Notes under the pieces: model-generated | Seen by the model: the letters and a program-made list of their open reading frames with translations, nothing else | Database searches by the model: none | Told to the model about the DNA's origin: nothing | NCBI RefSeq assembly: GCF_036802865.1 | Contig: NZ_DAIRVK010000006.1 | Span: forward strand, 1 to 64,000 | Source: Sulfurospirillum sp036802865 | GTDB lineage: Bacteria > Campylobacterota > Campylobacteria > Campylobacterales > Sulfurospirillaceae | Length of the DNA: 64,000 nt | Reading direction: 5' to 3' | Shown here: in pieces, positions 34,455 to 42,562 of the stretch | Layout: each line of letters begins with the position of its first letter | How positions within the stretch are numbered: the stretch's first letter is position 1 | Position numbers and translations under genes: made by a program

Positions 34455-35556
34455 AAATTTTGTTGAGTATGCTATTTTATTGCTCTTTAAAGACAGAAAT
34501 GACCATCTTTTTAGCTTTTTGATTTTCTCGTTTATTGTTTTTATCTTAAGTTCGGTTCTGTTTATCTCTGATTCGTTACAGTATGATCTCATTCAAAGTA
34601 TCAAATCTCAACCTGAAATTGTCGTGGAAAACACGAGAGCGGGTAGGGCGTATCAGATGCACGAGGGGTATGTGTATGATGCCTCCAAAATTACGGGTGT
34701 GAGCAGTGTTGAAGGTGTGGTAGAAGGCTATTACTATTTCGCGCAAAAACGTCTGTGGTTTCACATCATTGGCGATGCACGTTTGGCGAAAGATGAGATG
34801 CTCATAGGACAGGGTGTTCAAAAAGCAATGGCAGAGCTTTACTACAAAGATGAGTTTCATTTTCTCACCGAAGAGCGCCTGATCAAAGTTAAAATTAATA
34901 AAATTGCTCCAAAAGGGACAAACATCCTCTCCAATGATGCGATCTTTTTGAATCCTAATACCGCGCGCGCTGTTTTAGGAATGGAGATGGATGAGTACTC
35001 CAAACTCTATGTTTCTGTGCCCAACCCTAATGAAGTGGGTAATGTTGCACTTAAAATTGTAGAGATTTATCCCACTGCTAAAGCCACGACCCAAGCTGAC
35101 GCTATAGGTGCTGTACGTCATTTGTACTACTACAAAGGTGGCATCTTCATGATTCTTTACGTCGTGAGCTTGGTCTCTTTTTTCATTTTGCTTAAAAATC
35201 AGATCGGCTTGGTGTACGGTGAAAAGAAAAAAGAGATTGCTATTTTGCGCAGTCTTGGCTTTTGCATTAAAGACATCATTGCGCTCAAATTTATTCAAAA
35301 CACGGTGGTTTCTCTGAGTGCGTATCTTTTAGGTGTAGCGCTCTCCTACATCTATGTTTTCATGTTCAATGCGCCTTATCTTCGCACTATTTTTCTAGGA
35401 AATGAGCTTGAAAATAGCATATCGCTCACCCCCGTGGTAGATGTCAATTTGCTCTTTCTTATCTTTCTTTTTGGGGTCATTCCTTTCTTGGCGTTTGTGA
35501 TTTTACCTGCATGGAAAATCGCGATTAGCGACATGAGTGAGGCGGTGAAATCATGA
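34444..35556 (+). CDS. FtsX/MacB-like ABC transporter permease
   Basis: The 370-residue protein has one N-terminal membrane helix (FLIFSFIVFILSSVLFI), a periplasmic domain (about 40-230) and three C-terminal helices with the conserved GEKKKEIAILRSLGF loop, the layout of LolC/FtsX/MacB permeases. Such transporters move lipoproteins, peptides or act mechanically from the periplasm. ATG 34444 is chosen because earlier in-frame starts lie in the previous gene. It overlaps the ATPase gene by 4 nt. In the mcc context it may serve MccA maturation, possibly copper or protein handling. Confidence 0.85.
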   Translation: MLSKNFVEYAILLLFKDRNDHLFSFLIFSFIVFILSSVLFISDSLQYDLIQSIKSQPEIVVENTRAGRAYQMHEGYVYDASKITGVSSVEGVVEGYYYFAQKRLWFHIIGDARLAKDEMLIGQGVQKAMAELYYKDEFHFLTEERLIKVKINKIAPKGTNILSNDAIFLNPNTARAVLGMEMDEYSKLYVSVPNPNEVGNVALKIVEIYPTAKATTQADAIGAVRHLYYYKGGIFMILYVVSLVSFFILLKNQIGLVYGEKKKEIAILRSLGFCIKDIIALKFIQNTVVSLSAYLLGVALSYIYVFMFNAPYLRTIFLGNELENSISLTPVVDVNLLFLIFLFGVIPFLAFVILPAWKIAISDMSEAVKS

Positions 35557-36230
35557 GTAAAATTCTCATTCAAAACCTGCATAAGCTTTACAATCCAAAC
35601 AAGCCTAATGCATTTTATGCGCTTAAAAATATCAATCTCATTGTTGAAGATGCCCAAATTGTGATCTTAAAAGGTGTCAGTGGTAGCGGTAAAAGTACGC
35701 TACTCTCGCTTATTGGTGGACTTAGCAAACCAAGTGAAGGCAAAATTGTGATCAATGGGCAAAACATCGCAAAACTGCCCGACATTATGAGCTCAGCCTT
35801 TCGCCACAAAGAGATAGGGTTTATTTTTCAATCGTTCAATCTTTTAGAAGGACTTAGTGTTTACCAAAACATTTTAGCACCCTTGGCGCTTACGACTCTG
35901 GATAAAGAGGCGATACACGAAAAAGTAAGCCGTGCGATGCAATTGGCGAATATTGAGCATAAAAAAGACCAAAATGTAGGCAGCTTAAGCGGGGGAGAAA
36001 GACAACGATGTGCGATAGCAAGGGCTGTTGTAATGGAGCCTGAGATCATTTTAGCCGATGAACCTACTGCAAATTTAGACAAAGAAAACGCTTTGATCTT
36101 TATTGAGATTCTTAAAAAATTTAAAGCACTTCATAAAACCGTTATTATCGCCACACATGACACGTTGTTTGACGATCTTGGTGTCATCGACCGATGTGTA
36201 CAGATGCGCGATGGTGAGCTTTTGGAATGA
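35553..36230 (+). CDS. LolD/MacB-type ABC ATPase
   Basis: The 225-residue ATPase has Walker A GVSGSGKST, signature LSGGERQR, Walker B ILADEPTANLD and the switch H in ATHD. It belongs to the LolD/MacB subfamily and pairs with the preceding FtsX-like permease (4-nt overlap). It also overlaps the DsbB-like gene downstream, so the three form one functional unit. Confidence 0.9.
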   Translation: MSKILIQNLHKLYNPNKPNAFYALKNINLIVEDAQIVILKGVSGSGKSTLLSLIGGLSKPSEGKIVINGQNIAKLPDIMSSAFRHKEIGFIFQSFNLLEGLSVYQNILAPLALTTLDKEAIHEKVSRAMQLANIEHKKDQNVGSLSGGERQRCAIARAVVMEPEIILADEPTANLDKENALIFIEILKKFKALHKTVIIATHDTLFDDLGVIDRCVQMRDGELLE

Positions 36231-37180
36231 GTATCTTTTTATCCAATGAGATCATCGTTTTTTTACTGATTGAGATCATTCTCGTTGTTTTGATGGCGAT
36301 CTCACAGTTTAACATCATCACGATTTTACGCCATTGGGATTTTAACGCAACCACACCCTTGCAATACGCACTTGAAAAAAAGAATTATCTGGTTAACACC
36401 ATTCTTTACTTTACCGTTACCTGCAAAGTGGTTCTATTTTTCTTTTTCATCCAATCCCTCAATGCGCTTTCAGGCATCGTCCCTGGTGCTATGTGTTCTG
36501 CGGGTGTTGTAGGTTCAAATCATTATGGTAATGCCCTCTTACTCTTAAAATTACTGCTTATCTTTGGTTTTGGACTTTGGCTGATTATCAATAAACTGGA
36601 TCTTCTTCATATCACGTTTCCCTATTTAAAACGCAAATACACTCTTTTTACCGTTTTATTTCTGGGTGTTTTAGGTGAATTTGTGTTGGAAATGCTCTAC
36701 TTTTCCAATATCCCGCTCACCGTTCCTGTTTTTTGCTGTTCGGTCGTATTTCAAGCACCAAGACTTCCTTTTGGCTATACACAAACGCTTTTAGTACTCT
36801 TTTTTTACACTCTTTTGGGTGCGATTATTCTTTTAAATCATCTCAAACAAACGATGGCAAGTTTTACCTGTAACTTACTTTTCTTGTTTATTGCATACTA
36901 TGCGATTACCTATTTTTTTGGGCTTTACATCTACGAAATGCCCAACCATAAATGCCCGTACTGTATGCTTCAAAAGGAGTATTATTACATCGGTTATCTG
37001 ATTTGGGGGTCGCTCTTTTTAGGCATTTTCTTTGGAATCATGCCTTTTTTAATTGAACGCATTACGCAAAAATCGTATGTTTACCTGCTCAAATACTCTT
37101 CAATGTGTTTGATAGTGACGGCACTTATATGTAGTTTCTATGTCGTGCGCTATTACCTCATGACAGGGGTGTTTCTATGA
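36227..37180 (+). CDS. Polytopic membrane protein with a DsbB-like CPYC motif
   Basis: The 317-residue protein has eight or so hydrophobic segments. Near residue 243 the HKCPYCMLQ motif resembles the first cysteine pair of DsbB and of vitamin K epoxide reductase-like proteins (CxxC followed by Q), and further cysteines occur at PGAMCSAG and in VFCCSVVFQ. This suggests thiol-disulfide exchange with the quinone pool. In the mcc operon it might keep the MccA or NosL cysteines reduced. It overlaps both neighbours by 4 nt. The name is not certain. Confidence 0.65.
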   Translation: MSIFLSNEIIVFLLIEIILVVLMAISQFNIITILRHWDFNATTPLQYALEKKNYLVNTILYFTVTCKVVLFFFFIQSLNALSGIVPGAMCSAGVVGSNHYGNALLLLKLLLIFGFGLWLIINKLDLLHITFPYLKRKYTLFTVLFLGVLGEFVLEMLYFSNIPLTVPVFCCSVVFQAPRLPFGYTQTLLVLFFYTLLGAIILLNHLKQTMASFTCNLLFLFIAYYAITYFFGLYIYEMPNHKCPYCMLQKEYYYIGYLIWGSLFLGIFFGIMPFLIERITQKSYVYLLKYSSMCLIVTALICSFYVVRYYLMTGVFL

Positions 37181-37686
37181 TGAAATCAACCTTTGCAAGC
37201 CTTTTGCTTTTAGGCGTTATTGGGTTGCTTATTTTTACCATGGACATCAGTGAAACACGTGTTTTAGTCCGTCATGGCAATACCCAAAAAGAGCCTTTGG
37301 AGATTGTTTTAGAGAAGTACATTTGTACGGAAAGTCGTCTGCCCATTGTCGATCTTTTTAATTCTGCACAAGCCATTTTGCCAAATGGCGATACCTATTT
37401 TTTTAACGACATTGGCAATGTCCTGCTTTGGTTAGGACGTCAGAAAGACCAAAATGAGGTTGTTGTTTGGGTGTATGCGCAAGATACTGCACGTTATGTT
37501 TTAGCCAAAGATGCATGGTACTCACGCGTAGAGATCACTCCGATGGGGTATGGCTTTGGAGCGTACGAGTACCATCTTTACGGTACAGCGGACTATTATT
37601 TTAACGAAGTAGAGCTTTTTGCACTGCGTGGCGAAACCCTGCTCAATCCAATGATCAATTCACTGCTTGCTAACAATAAACTTTAA
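37177..37686 (+). CDS. Membrane-anchored protein of unknown function at the end of the mcc operon
   Basis: I do not recognise this family. The 169-residue protein has one N-terminal helix (FASLLLLGVIGLLIFTM) and a periplasmic domain with a single cysteine (YICTES, near 49) and a YGFGAYEYHLYG segment. The single cysteine and the domain lengths recall NosL or a short NosL-like copper carrier, but the CxxCGM motif is missing. It overlaps the preceding gene by 4 nt and closes the operon. Confidence 0.65.
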   Translation: MMKSTFASLLLLGVIGLLIFTMDISETRVLVRHGNTQKEPLEIVLEKYICTESRLPIVDLFNSAQAILPNGDTYFFNDIGNVLLWLGRQKDQNEVVVWVYAQDTARYVLAKDAWYSRVEITPMGYGFGAYEYHLYGTADYYFNEVELFALRGETLLNPMINSLLANNKL

Positions 37687-37794
37687 TACCCAATGTAGCA
37701 TATTAAAAAAGTATAAAGTAGTGCATTAAGCTTCGTGATACCTTAGGTATTGGTATGATTCGTCATGAAACTAAACAGCCTAGGAGTTTAGCCA

Positions 37795-38025
37795 ATGAAA
37801 TCATTTTACGGATACAGTCTCATGCTTGTAGGGTTCTTTTTTTATGCCTTAGCGCTGTTCGCACTGGTTTATCCCATCGAATTTTCGTTAGAAGGTGTAT
37901 GGCAATCCATAACCAACGGCACATTGCGTTTGAGCATGATACAAAGCTTTACGATTTTTGGACTTGGCATTCCTTTTCATCTCATAGGGCGTAGAATGGT
38001 GTATCAAGCTCGAAAAAAACTCTAA
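37795..38025 (+). CDS. Two-helix membrane protein, 76 residues
   Basis: This small protein has two hydrophobic segments (about 5-26 and 47-66) and a basic end RRMVYQARKKL. AGGAG lies 8-9 nt upstream of the ATG. I recognise no family. Its end overlaps the convergent gene by 4 nt. Confidence 0.65.
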   Translation: MKSFYGYSLMLVGFFFYALALFALVYPIEFSLEGVWQSITNGTLRLSMIQSFTIFGLGIPFHLIGRRMVYQARKKL

Positions 38026-38543
38026 AATGATTTTCGTGCACAAAACAGCTCAAAGGCTTTTTTCGCCTCTTGTGCTGCTTCTTTGTCAAGATGATACCCT
38101 TCGATCTCATCTTCTCTAAAATGACGGATATCAAAGCGTTTGCCATTGCCATTAAACCACGCAGTAGTGTATAAATAACCTTTTTTGCTCACAGGGCTGT
38201 GTGGGTCAACAAACCCTTCTTCTTCTGTGTAATGTGTAACGTCTGTGAAGTATAGAAACTCACTTTGAACAACTTTCAGTGTGTAATTAATGGTATAACG
38301 AGCGATGCCTTTGTCGCATACAACCACGAGCGTGGTACGCAATAAATCTTTTATTATAAGAATAATCACAAATAAAAATGGGAAAAATAAAATACCGATG
38401 AGACCATGCCCTATAGCTTCTTTTTGCCAACCACTGTAAAGCATCAGCAAAGAAATGGCAAAACCAAACGTACAAAAAAGAAGTTGAAAAATGCGCACAC
38501 TAAGCTCTGAGCGTATACGCTTTTTAATGTCAAGCGATTGCAC
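38022..38543 (-). CDS. Membrane protein of unknown function, probable non-canonical start upstream
   Basis: The 173-residue open frame beginning at GTG 38543 has two membrane helices (about 18-38 and 47-66) and a soluble C-terminal domain ending in a helix (KEAAQEAKKAFELFCARK). No ribosome site precedes this GTG. The same frame is open for 24 codons up to the Fic gene stop and reads like protein (KELLTRYNLKPPHELGKVLY), with AAGGA overlapping the Fic stop and an ATA codon at the ideal distance (38606). The real start may be that ATA or CTG 38612. I do not recognise the family. Confidence 0.65.
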   Translation of the reverse strand: MQSLDIKKRIRSELSVRIFQLLFCTFGFAISLLMLYSGWQKEAIGHGLIGILFFPFLFVIILIIKDLLRTTLVVVCDKGIARYTINYTLKVVQSEFLYFTDVTHYTEEEGFVDPHSPVSKKGYLYTTAWFNGNGKRFDIRHFREDEIEGYHLDKEAAQEAKKAFELFCARKSF

Positions 38544-38615
38544 ATAAAGTACTTTGCCAAGCTCATGCGGAGGTTTTAGGTTGTAGCGTGTAAGTAGCTC
38601 TTTTATGTACAGTCC

Positions 38616-39695
38616 TTAAATATGGCTATTTTTAAGCAGTTCAAACAAACGCTTATTGATAAAATAAACTTCTCTACCTTTTCTTTCACTCGCTAAAATA
38701 CCTATCTCTTCCAATGCTTTGAGGTAACTTGCGGCAGTTTTGCGTGTGATGCCAAGTTCTTCGACTAAAAAGTTGATTTTGGTGTAGGGATGTTTGAAAA
38801 GCAACTCTAACAACTCTTTTGAGTAGAGTTTTGGCAAGGCTTTTAAAATGACCTCTTTGCTCTCTTTCATGGTTGCATTAATAGCATTGATAAGCACGAT
38901 GCTCTTTTGCGCTGTTTGTTCTACGCCCTCAAGTATATACATCACCCACTCTTGCCATGCTCCATCACTACTCACAGAGCGTAAAAGACGATAATAATCC
39001 GACTTGTTTTTGATAATGTAAGAGCTAAGATACAAAATGGGTATCTCTAAAAGTCCACTGAGCATTAGAAAAAGGATATTGACGATGCGCCCCGTTCTTC
39101 CGTTACCATCGTAAAAAGGATGAATCGCCTCAAACTGATAATGCACAATCGCCATCTTGATGAGCGCATCAAGCTCATCGAGCTTGGGCGTGTTGATGTA
39201 GCGCTCCAAATTATCCATCAGAGTATGGATGGTTTGTGGATTTTGTGGTGGCATAAAAACGACTTCGCCGCTCTGTTCATTTTTAAGAACCGTTCCACTT
39301 TGTGAACGCATACCAGCATCATTGCCCTCTAACACTTTTTGTATCTCGATGATATGCTTCTTGAGCAATAAACGATGCTCCCCAATCAACGAAAACCCCG
39401 TATAAAGTGCCTCACGGTAACGTTGTACCTCTTTGGCTTGTTGTGCGATAGCGGCACTGCTCACACTCGCGCGGTACAATTCATCGTGCGTGGTGATGAT
39501 ATTTTCAATCTCCGAAGAGTCTTTGGCTTCTTGCAAAGAGAGGGCATTGATTAAGATGTGCTGATTGGGGATGGAGTTCGCTACGCCTTTGAGTTCGGCT
39601 AAGGCACGATTCGCGGTGATGACTTTTTTAAGAATCGCTTTTGTCTCTAACTCAATGGTGAGCGGAAGCAGTGCGGGAATGTACTCATCAGCCAT
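38616..39695 (-). CDS. Fic family protein (nucleotidyltransferase) with DNA-binding C terminus
   Basis: The 359-residue protein carries the Fic motif HPFYDGNGRTGR at 192-203, which catalyses AMP transfer to protein targets. The N-terminal helix has SSEIEN (S60-N65), matching the inhibitory [S/T]xxxE[G/N] motif, so this is a class II, self-inhibited Fic. The C-terminal 70 residues form a winged helix (INFLVEELGITRKTAASYLKALEEIG). Repeated TTACCCA/TGGGTAA operators lie just upstream (39728-39867), pointing to autoregulation. No antitoxin gene is adjacent; the frameshifted gene on the other side is unrelated. Confidence 0.88.
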   Translation of the reverse strand: MADEYIPALLPLTIELETKAILKKVITANRALAELKGVANSIPNQHILINALSLQEAKDSSEIENIITTHDELYRASVSSAAIAQQAKEVQRYREALYTGFSLIGEHRLLLKKHIIEIQKVLEGNDAGMRSQSGTVLKNEQSGEVVFMPPQNPQTIHTLMDNLERYINTPKLDELDALIKMAIVHYQFEAIHPFYDGNGRTGRIVNILFLMLSGLLEIPILYLSSYIIKNKSDYYRLLRSVSSDGAWQEWVMYILEGVEQTAQKSIVLINAINATMKESKEVILKALPKLYSKELLELLFKHPYTKINFLVEELGITRKTAASYLKALEEIGILASERKGREVYFINKRLFELLKNSHI

Positions 39696-39727
39696 GAAAC
39701 CCCTTTAATGTGCGTCATTTTTGTATC

Positions 39728-39867
39728 AAATTACCCATATCATATAAACATGGGTAATTTTTTCATTATTTTACCCAAGTATTTTGAAAATGGGTCATTT
39801 TTTTGATTTTTTACATAAACATCTGTTGCAAAAGTGCTTATTATTTCATATTGCAATATTACCCATA
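39728..39867. promoter_or_regulatory. Operator cluster TTACCCAT/ATGGGTAA upstream of fic
   Basis: A palindrome AAATTACCCAT (39728-39738) with ATGGGTAATTT (39750-39760) has a spacer of 11 nt. A second, less exact pair is TTACCCA (39771-39777) and ATGGGTCA (39790-39797), and a fifth half-site TATTACCCATA is at 39857-39867. They lie between fic and the frameshifted gene, so one regulator may control both. Confidence 0.6.
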
Positions 39868-39916
39868 GGCTTAAGATTTTTGGAATATAATCAAAAGAAA
39901 ACTTTAGGATTATAAA

Positions 39917-40817
39917 ATGGCTGAAAAAGATACAGACGTTGAGAGTAAGATACCTGATGCTGAGACATTTTTCTTAAAAACTCATTTGTACCAAGAATTT
40001 CCATTTAATGTAAAAAATGACAATGATTATATAAGATTAAGAGATTTAGAGTTTTTTAATGATGCAATTCAATGCTACTGCCCACAATGTAAACAAGATA
40101 GAACTTTTAGAAATGATAGAATAAAAAGTAAGGATTTAATAACATATACCTCTTAATAGTACCCGTCCTATTGACTTTTCTACATACATTACACGTAAAA
40201 ATGGAGAAGAATATCTATCTAAAAATAAAACGTATACATTAGAATTTTACTGTACTCATAACCATGAACACAGAATATATTTTACATTTACTATTTATAA
40301 TAATACTATTCAAAAAGTAGAACAATTCCCAACAATACTTGATTTAGAAAATAATACAGAGCTTAACGAGTATAAAAAAGAGCTTGGTGAAGATAAAGGA
40401 AGAGAGTTTCATAAAGCAATAGGTTTGGCTAGTCATAGTGTAGGTGTTGGTTCATTTGTTTATCTAAGAAGGATTTTTGAAGATTTTATTTTTCAAGCAA
40501 GAGATAAAGCTATCGAAGACAAAGCTATAACTGAAGATGACTTTATTCACAAAAGAATGGATGAAAGAATAGAATTGTTGTCTAACTATCTACCTAAAAC
40601 TCTAGTCGAACATAAAACGTATTATAGTATTGTTAGTAAAGGAATCCATGAACTGACCGAAAATGAATGTTTGAAGTATTTTGATACATTAAAAATGGGG
40701 ATAGAAGTTATTTTGGATGAAAAAATAGAAGCAAAGAAAAAAGAAGAAAAGAGGAAAATATTTCAAAAGAGCTTTGGGAGTATTCATCAAGAAGTAAAGG
40801 CTAAAGCAGACAAATAG
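39917..40817 (+). pseudogene. Frameshifted gene of unknown function
   Basis: The first frame (39917-40156) and the second frame (open from 40143 to 40817) join into one product of about 300 codons, with an overlap of only 13 nt at 40142-40156. The first part has a zinc-like pair CYCPQCKQD; after the shift comes EFYCTHNHEHRIYF and then GLASHSVGVGSFVYLRRIFEDF and a K/E-rich tail. Both parts are equally AT-rich and use the same codons, so this is one gene with a +1/-2 shift or a sequencing error. I do not recognise the family. An internal ATG (40425) could make a shorter protein. The promoter gap contains the fic operators. Confidence 0.65.
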
Positions 40818-40830
40818 TCTGCCCCTTACC

Positions 40831-40986
40831 TCACCCTAACATCTTATCATACTGCCTTGCTAGTGGTAACAGCTCTGTGAGAGCATCTGAGACGACTTTA
40901 TTTAATCCTTGAACCTTCTCCATGATCTGATAATATTGGCATGTATGAGAAATAGCTAGGTGATTGGCTTCAGTTTTACTCTTTAT
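40831..40986 (-). pseudogene. C-terminal remnant of an unknown gene
   Basis: The minus strand is open for about 52 codons without a start, reading CQYYQIMEKVQGLNKVVSD and then ALTELLPLARQYDKMLG before a TGA at 40831-40833. It reads as a coherent helical C terminus but begins after a stop codon. It is probably the leftover of a deleted gene next to tRNA-Sec. The family is unknown. Confidence 0.35.
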
Positions 40987-41094
40987 CTAAGCTCATTTAG
41001 ACCTATTATTAATTGTAAATCTTTAGGAATCAGGCATTTCAAGTAGTATATTTTTTTGTTGTTTGAAAGTTGGCGGGTGTATCAGATTTCAACT

Positions 41095-41194
41095 TGGCGA
41101 GAGGGTGTAGGAATCGAACCTACCGGCAAACGGTCAACCGCCCACCCAATCGGCTTTGAAGGCCGTGGTGCACACCAGAGTCACATACCCCCCG
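41095..41194 (-). tRNA. selC: tRNA-Sec (anticodon TCA)
   Basis: The minus strand holds a selenocysteine tRNA: anticodon loop CTTCAAA with TCA, a long variable arm, T-loop GGTTCGATTCC, discriminator G and an encoded CCA (41097-41095). The acceptor arm fits eight pairs with two G-T wobbles, except that the 5' base (C at 41194) faces C. If the transcript begins one base later the stem is seven pairs. The TAGAAT -10-like box lies at 41213-41208. It serves the UGA codons of selenoproteins such as formate dehydrogenase; selD is at 9.9 kb. The AT-rich patch 39.7-41.0 kb ends beside it. Confidence 0.93.
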
Positions 41195-41290
41195 TAAAAG
41201 GAAAAATATTCTAACTAAGATATGCTTTATAGAGAATAAAGTTAGCTTAACTTATAATGAAAGAAACTGTAAGAAAGGAGGAATGTCAAA

Positions 41291-41911
41291 ATGTTTCGTG
41301 TCATTATGCTCATTTTTTTTCCTCTTTTTTTATGGGCGGCGCAGGCAAATCAGGGTGAAAATATTTGGGTGAAAGTAGGGCAGATTTACGGCATTGAGCC
41401 ACGTCTTTTGTATTCTATTGCTAAAGTTGAAAGCGATCTTGACCGTTATGTGGTTGCCTTTACGGCAAGTAAGATGACTCCCAAACAAGCACAAGATTTG
41501 AGTCTGTTTTTAAAACAAAAAGGGATTGAGAGTAAGCAGTACTCCCAAGTCATCGCGATTAAAAGCAAAAATAAGTACGAAGCCAGTCATGTGGTGCATT
41601 TTCTCTACACCAATAACTACCCACGTTTTGACATGGGCATTATGCAGATTAACTCGATTCACAAGCCTCTTTTGGATAAAGCCAATATCTCGTTGTATGA
41701 TCTGTTTGAACCAAAAATAAACATCCAAGTAGGCGCTTACATCTTAGCAACATGTTTTGCGAGACATAAAAATAACAAAGATGCCATCAATGCTTACAAT
41801 GGCAAGATCAATGACAATCCTTACTCTGCCAAAGTTTTTAAAGAGTTTCAAAAACTCTACAGTTCGTATCAAAAAGACAAAACCAAACTCTACTACCGCG
41901 ACCCTTCGTAA
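41291..41911 (+). CDS. Lytic transglycosylase of the SLT family
   Basis: The 206-residue exported protein has a signal peptide (IMLIFFPLFLWAAQA) and an SLT domain with catalytic E in IAKVESDLDRY (near 44), the MGIMQINS signature near 117 and INAYNGKINDN near 168. A short insert sits between the first two motifs. It cleaves peptidoglycan and is of the type often found with secretion or envelope complexes. AGGAGGA precedes the ATG. A TATAAT box is at 41253-41258. Confidence 0.88.
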   Translation: MFRVIMLIFFPLFLWAAQANQGENIWVKVGQIYGIEPRLLYSIAKVESDLDRYVVAFTASKMTPKQAQDLSLFLKQKGIESKQYSQVIAIKSKNKYEASHVVHFLYTNNYPRFDMGIMQINSIHKPLLDKANISLYDLFEPKINIQVGAYILATCFARHKNNKDAINAYNGKINDNPYSAKVFKEFQKLYSSYQKDKTKLYYRDPS

Positions 41912-41914
41912 GTT

Positions 41915-42562
41915 TTATAGTTCACCTAAGCGGTATCCCACTTCTTTAATCATCTCTATAGCACCTTCAGGGAGTTTTTTACGCAAGCGCTTAATGAGGG
42001 CTCGCATATTGAGAACGCTCGTTTCTTCGCCTTCCCAGACATATTCTTCTAACTCATTAAAGGTGATGACACGGTGGCGATCTTTAATGAAAAGGTCTAA
42101 AAACATCCCCTCTTTTTTGGCAAGTTTTATCTCTTCATTATTGGGGTCAAACAAGCGGTGATTGACATAGTCATAACTGTATCCGATCCATAAAGCAATC
42201 GTTGAAGAGGGTTTATGACAGAGCTTTTTGACTTTTTGCACTAACTCATAAATAAAAAAAGGCTTTTTGAGATAGTCATCGCAACCGATTTCATAGGAGC
42301 TTTGGATTTTTTCCAGATCATGGTTTGAGCTCATAATGATAGCAGGGATATCTTTGTGATAAATACGGATAGTCTCTAAAATGGAGAGTCCATCAATAGA
42401 CGGGACATTGATATCTAAAATAAAACAATGATAACCTCGGTTCAAGGCATCCAATGCTTGCTCTCCATCCATAAAAAGATCAACCTGATAGCCCTCTTTA
42501 ATGAGCACACTTTTAATGACATTGGCTAAACGCTCATTATCTTCTAAAACTAATATTTTCAT
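41915..42562 (-). CDS. OmpR-family response regulator of the aspartate/asparagine locus
   Basis: The 215-residue regulator starts at ATG 42562, overlapping the kinase stop (ATGA); the extra N-terminal residues of a longer frame are rejected. The receiver has D50 in FILDINVPSIDG, and the C-terminal winged helix has NMRALIKRLRKKLPEG and the end EVGYRLGEL. The genes next on this strand are ansB, dcuA and aspA1/2, which it may control. Confidence 0.87.
   Translation of the reverse strand: MKILVLEDNERLANVIKSVLIKEGYQVDLFMDGEQALDALNRGYHCFILDINVPSIDGLSILETIRIYHKDIPAIIMSSNHDLEKIQSSYEIGCDDYLKKPFFIYELVQKVKKLCHKPSSTIALWIGYSYDYVNHRLFDPNNEEIKLAKKEGMFLDLFIKDRHRVITFNELEEYVWEGEETSVLNMRALIKRLRKKLPEGAIEMIKEVGYRLGEL

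Noticed and set aside
39700..41200. Full genomic island or prophage at tRNA-Sec
   Set aside because: No integrase, transposase or flanking repeat of the tRNA end was found; only a small AT-rich patch with remnants is seen.
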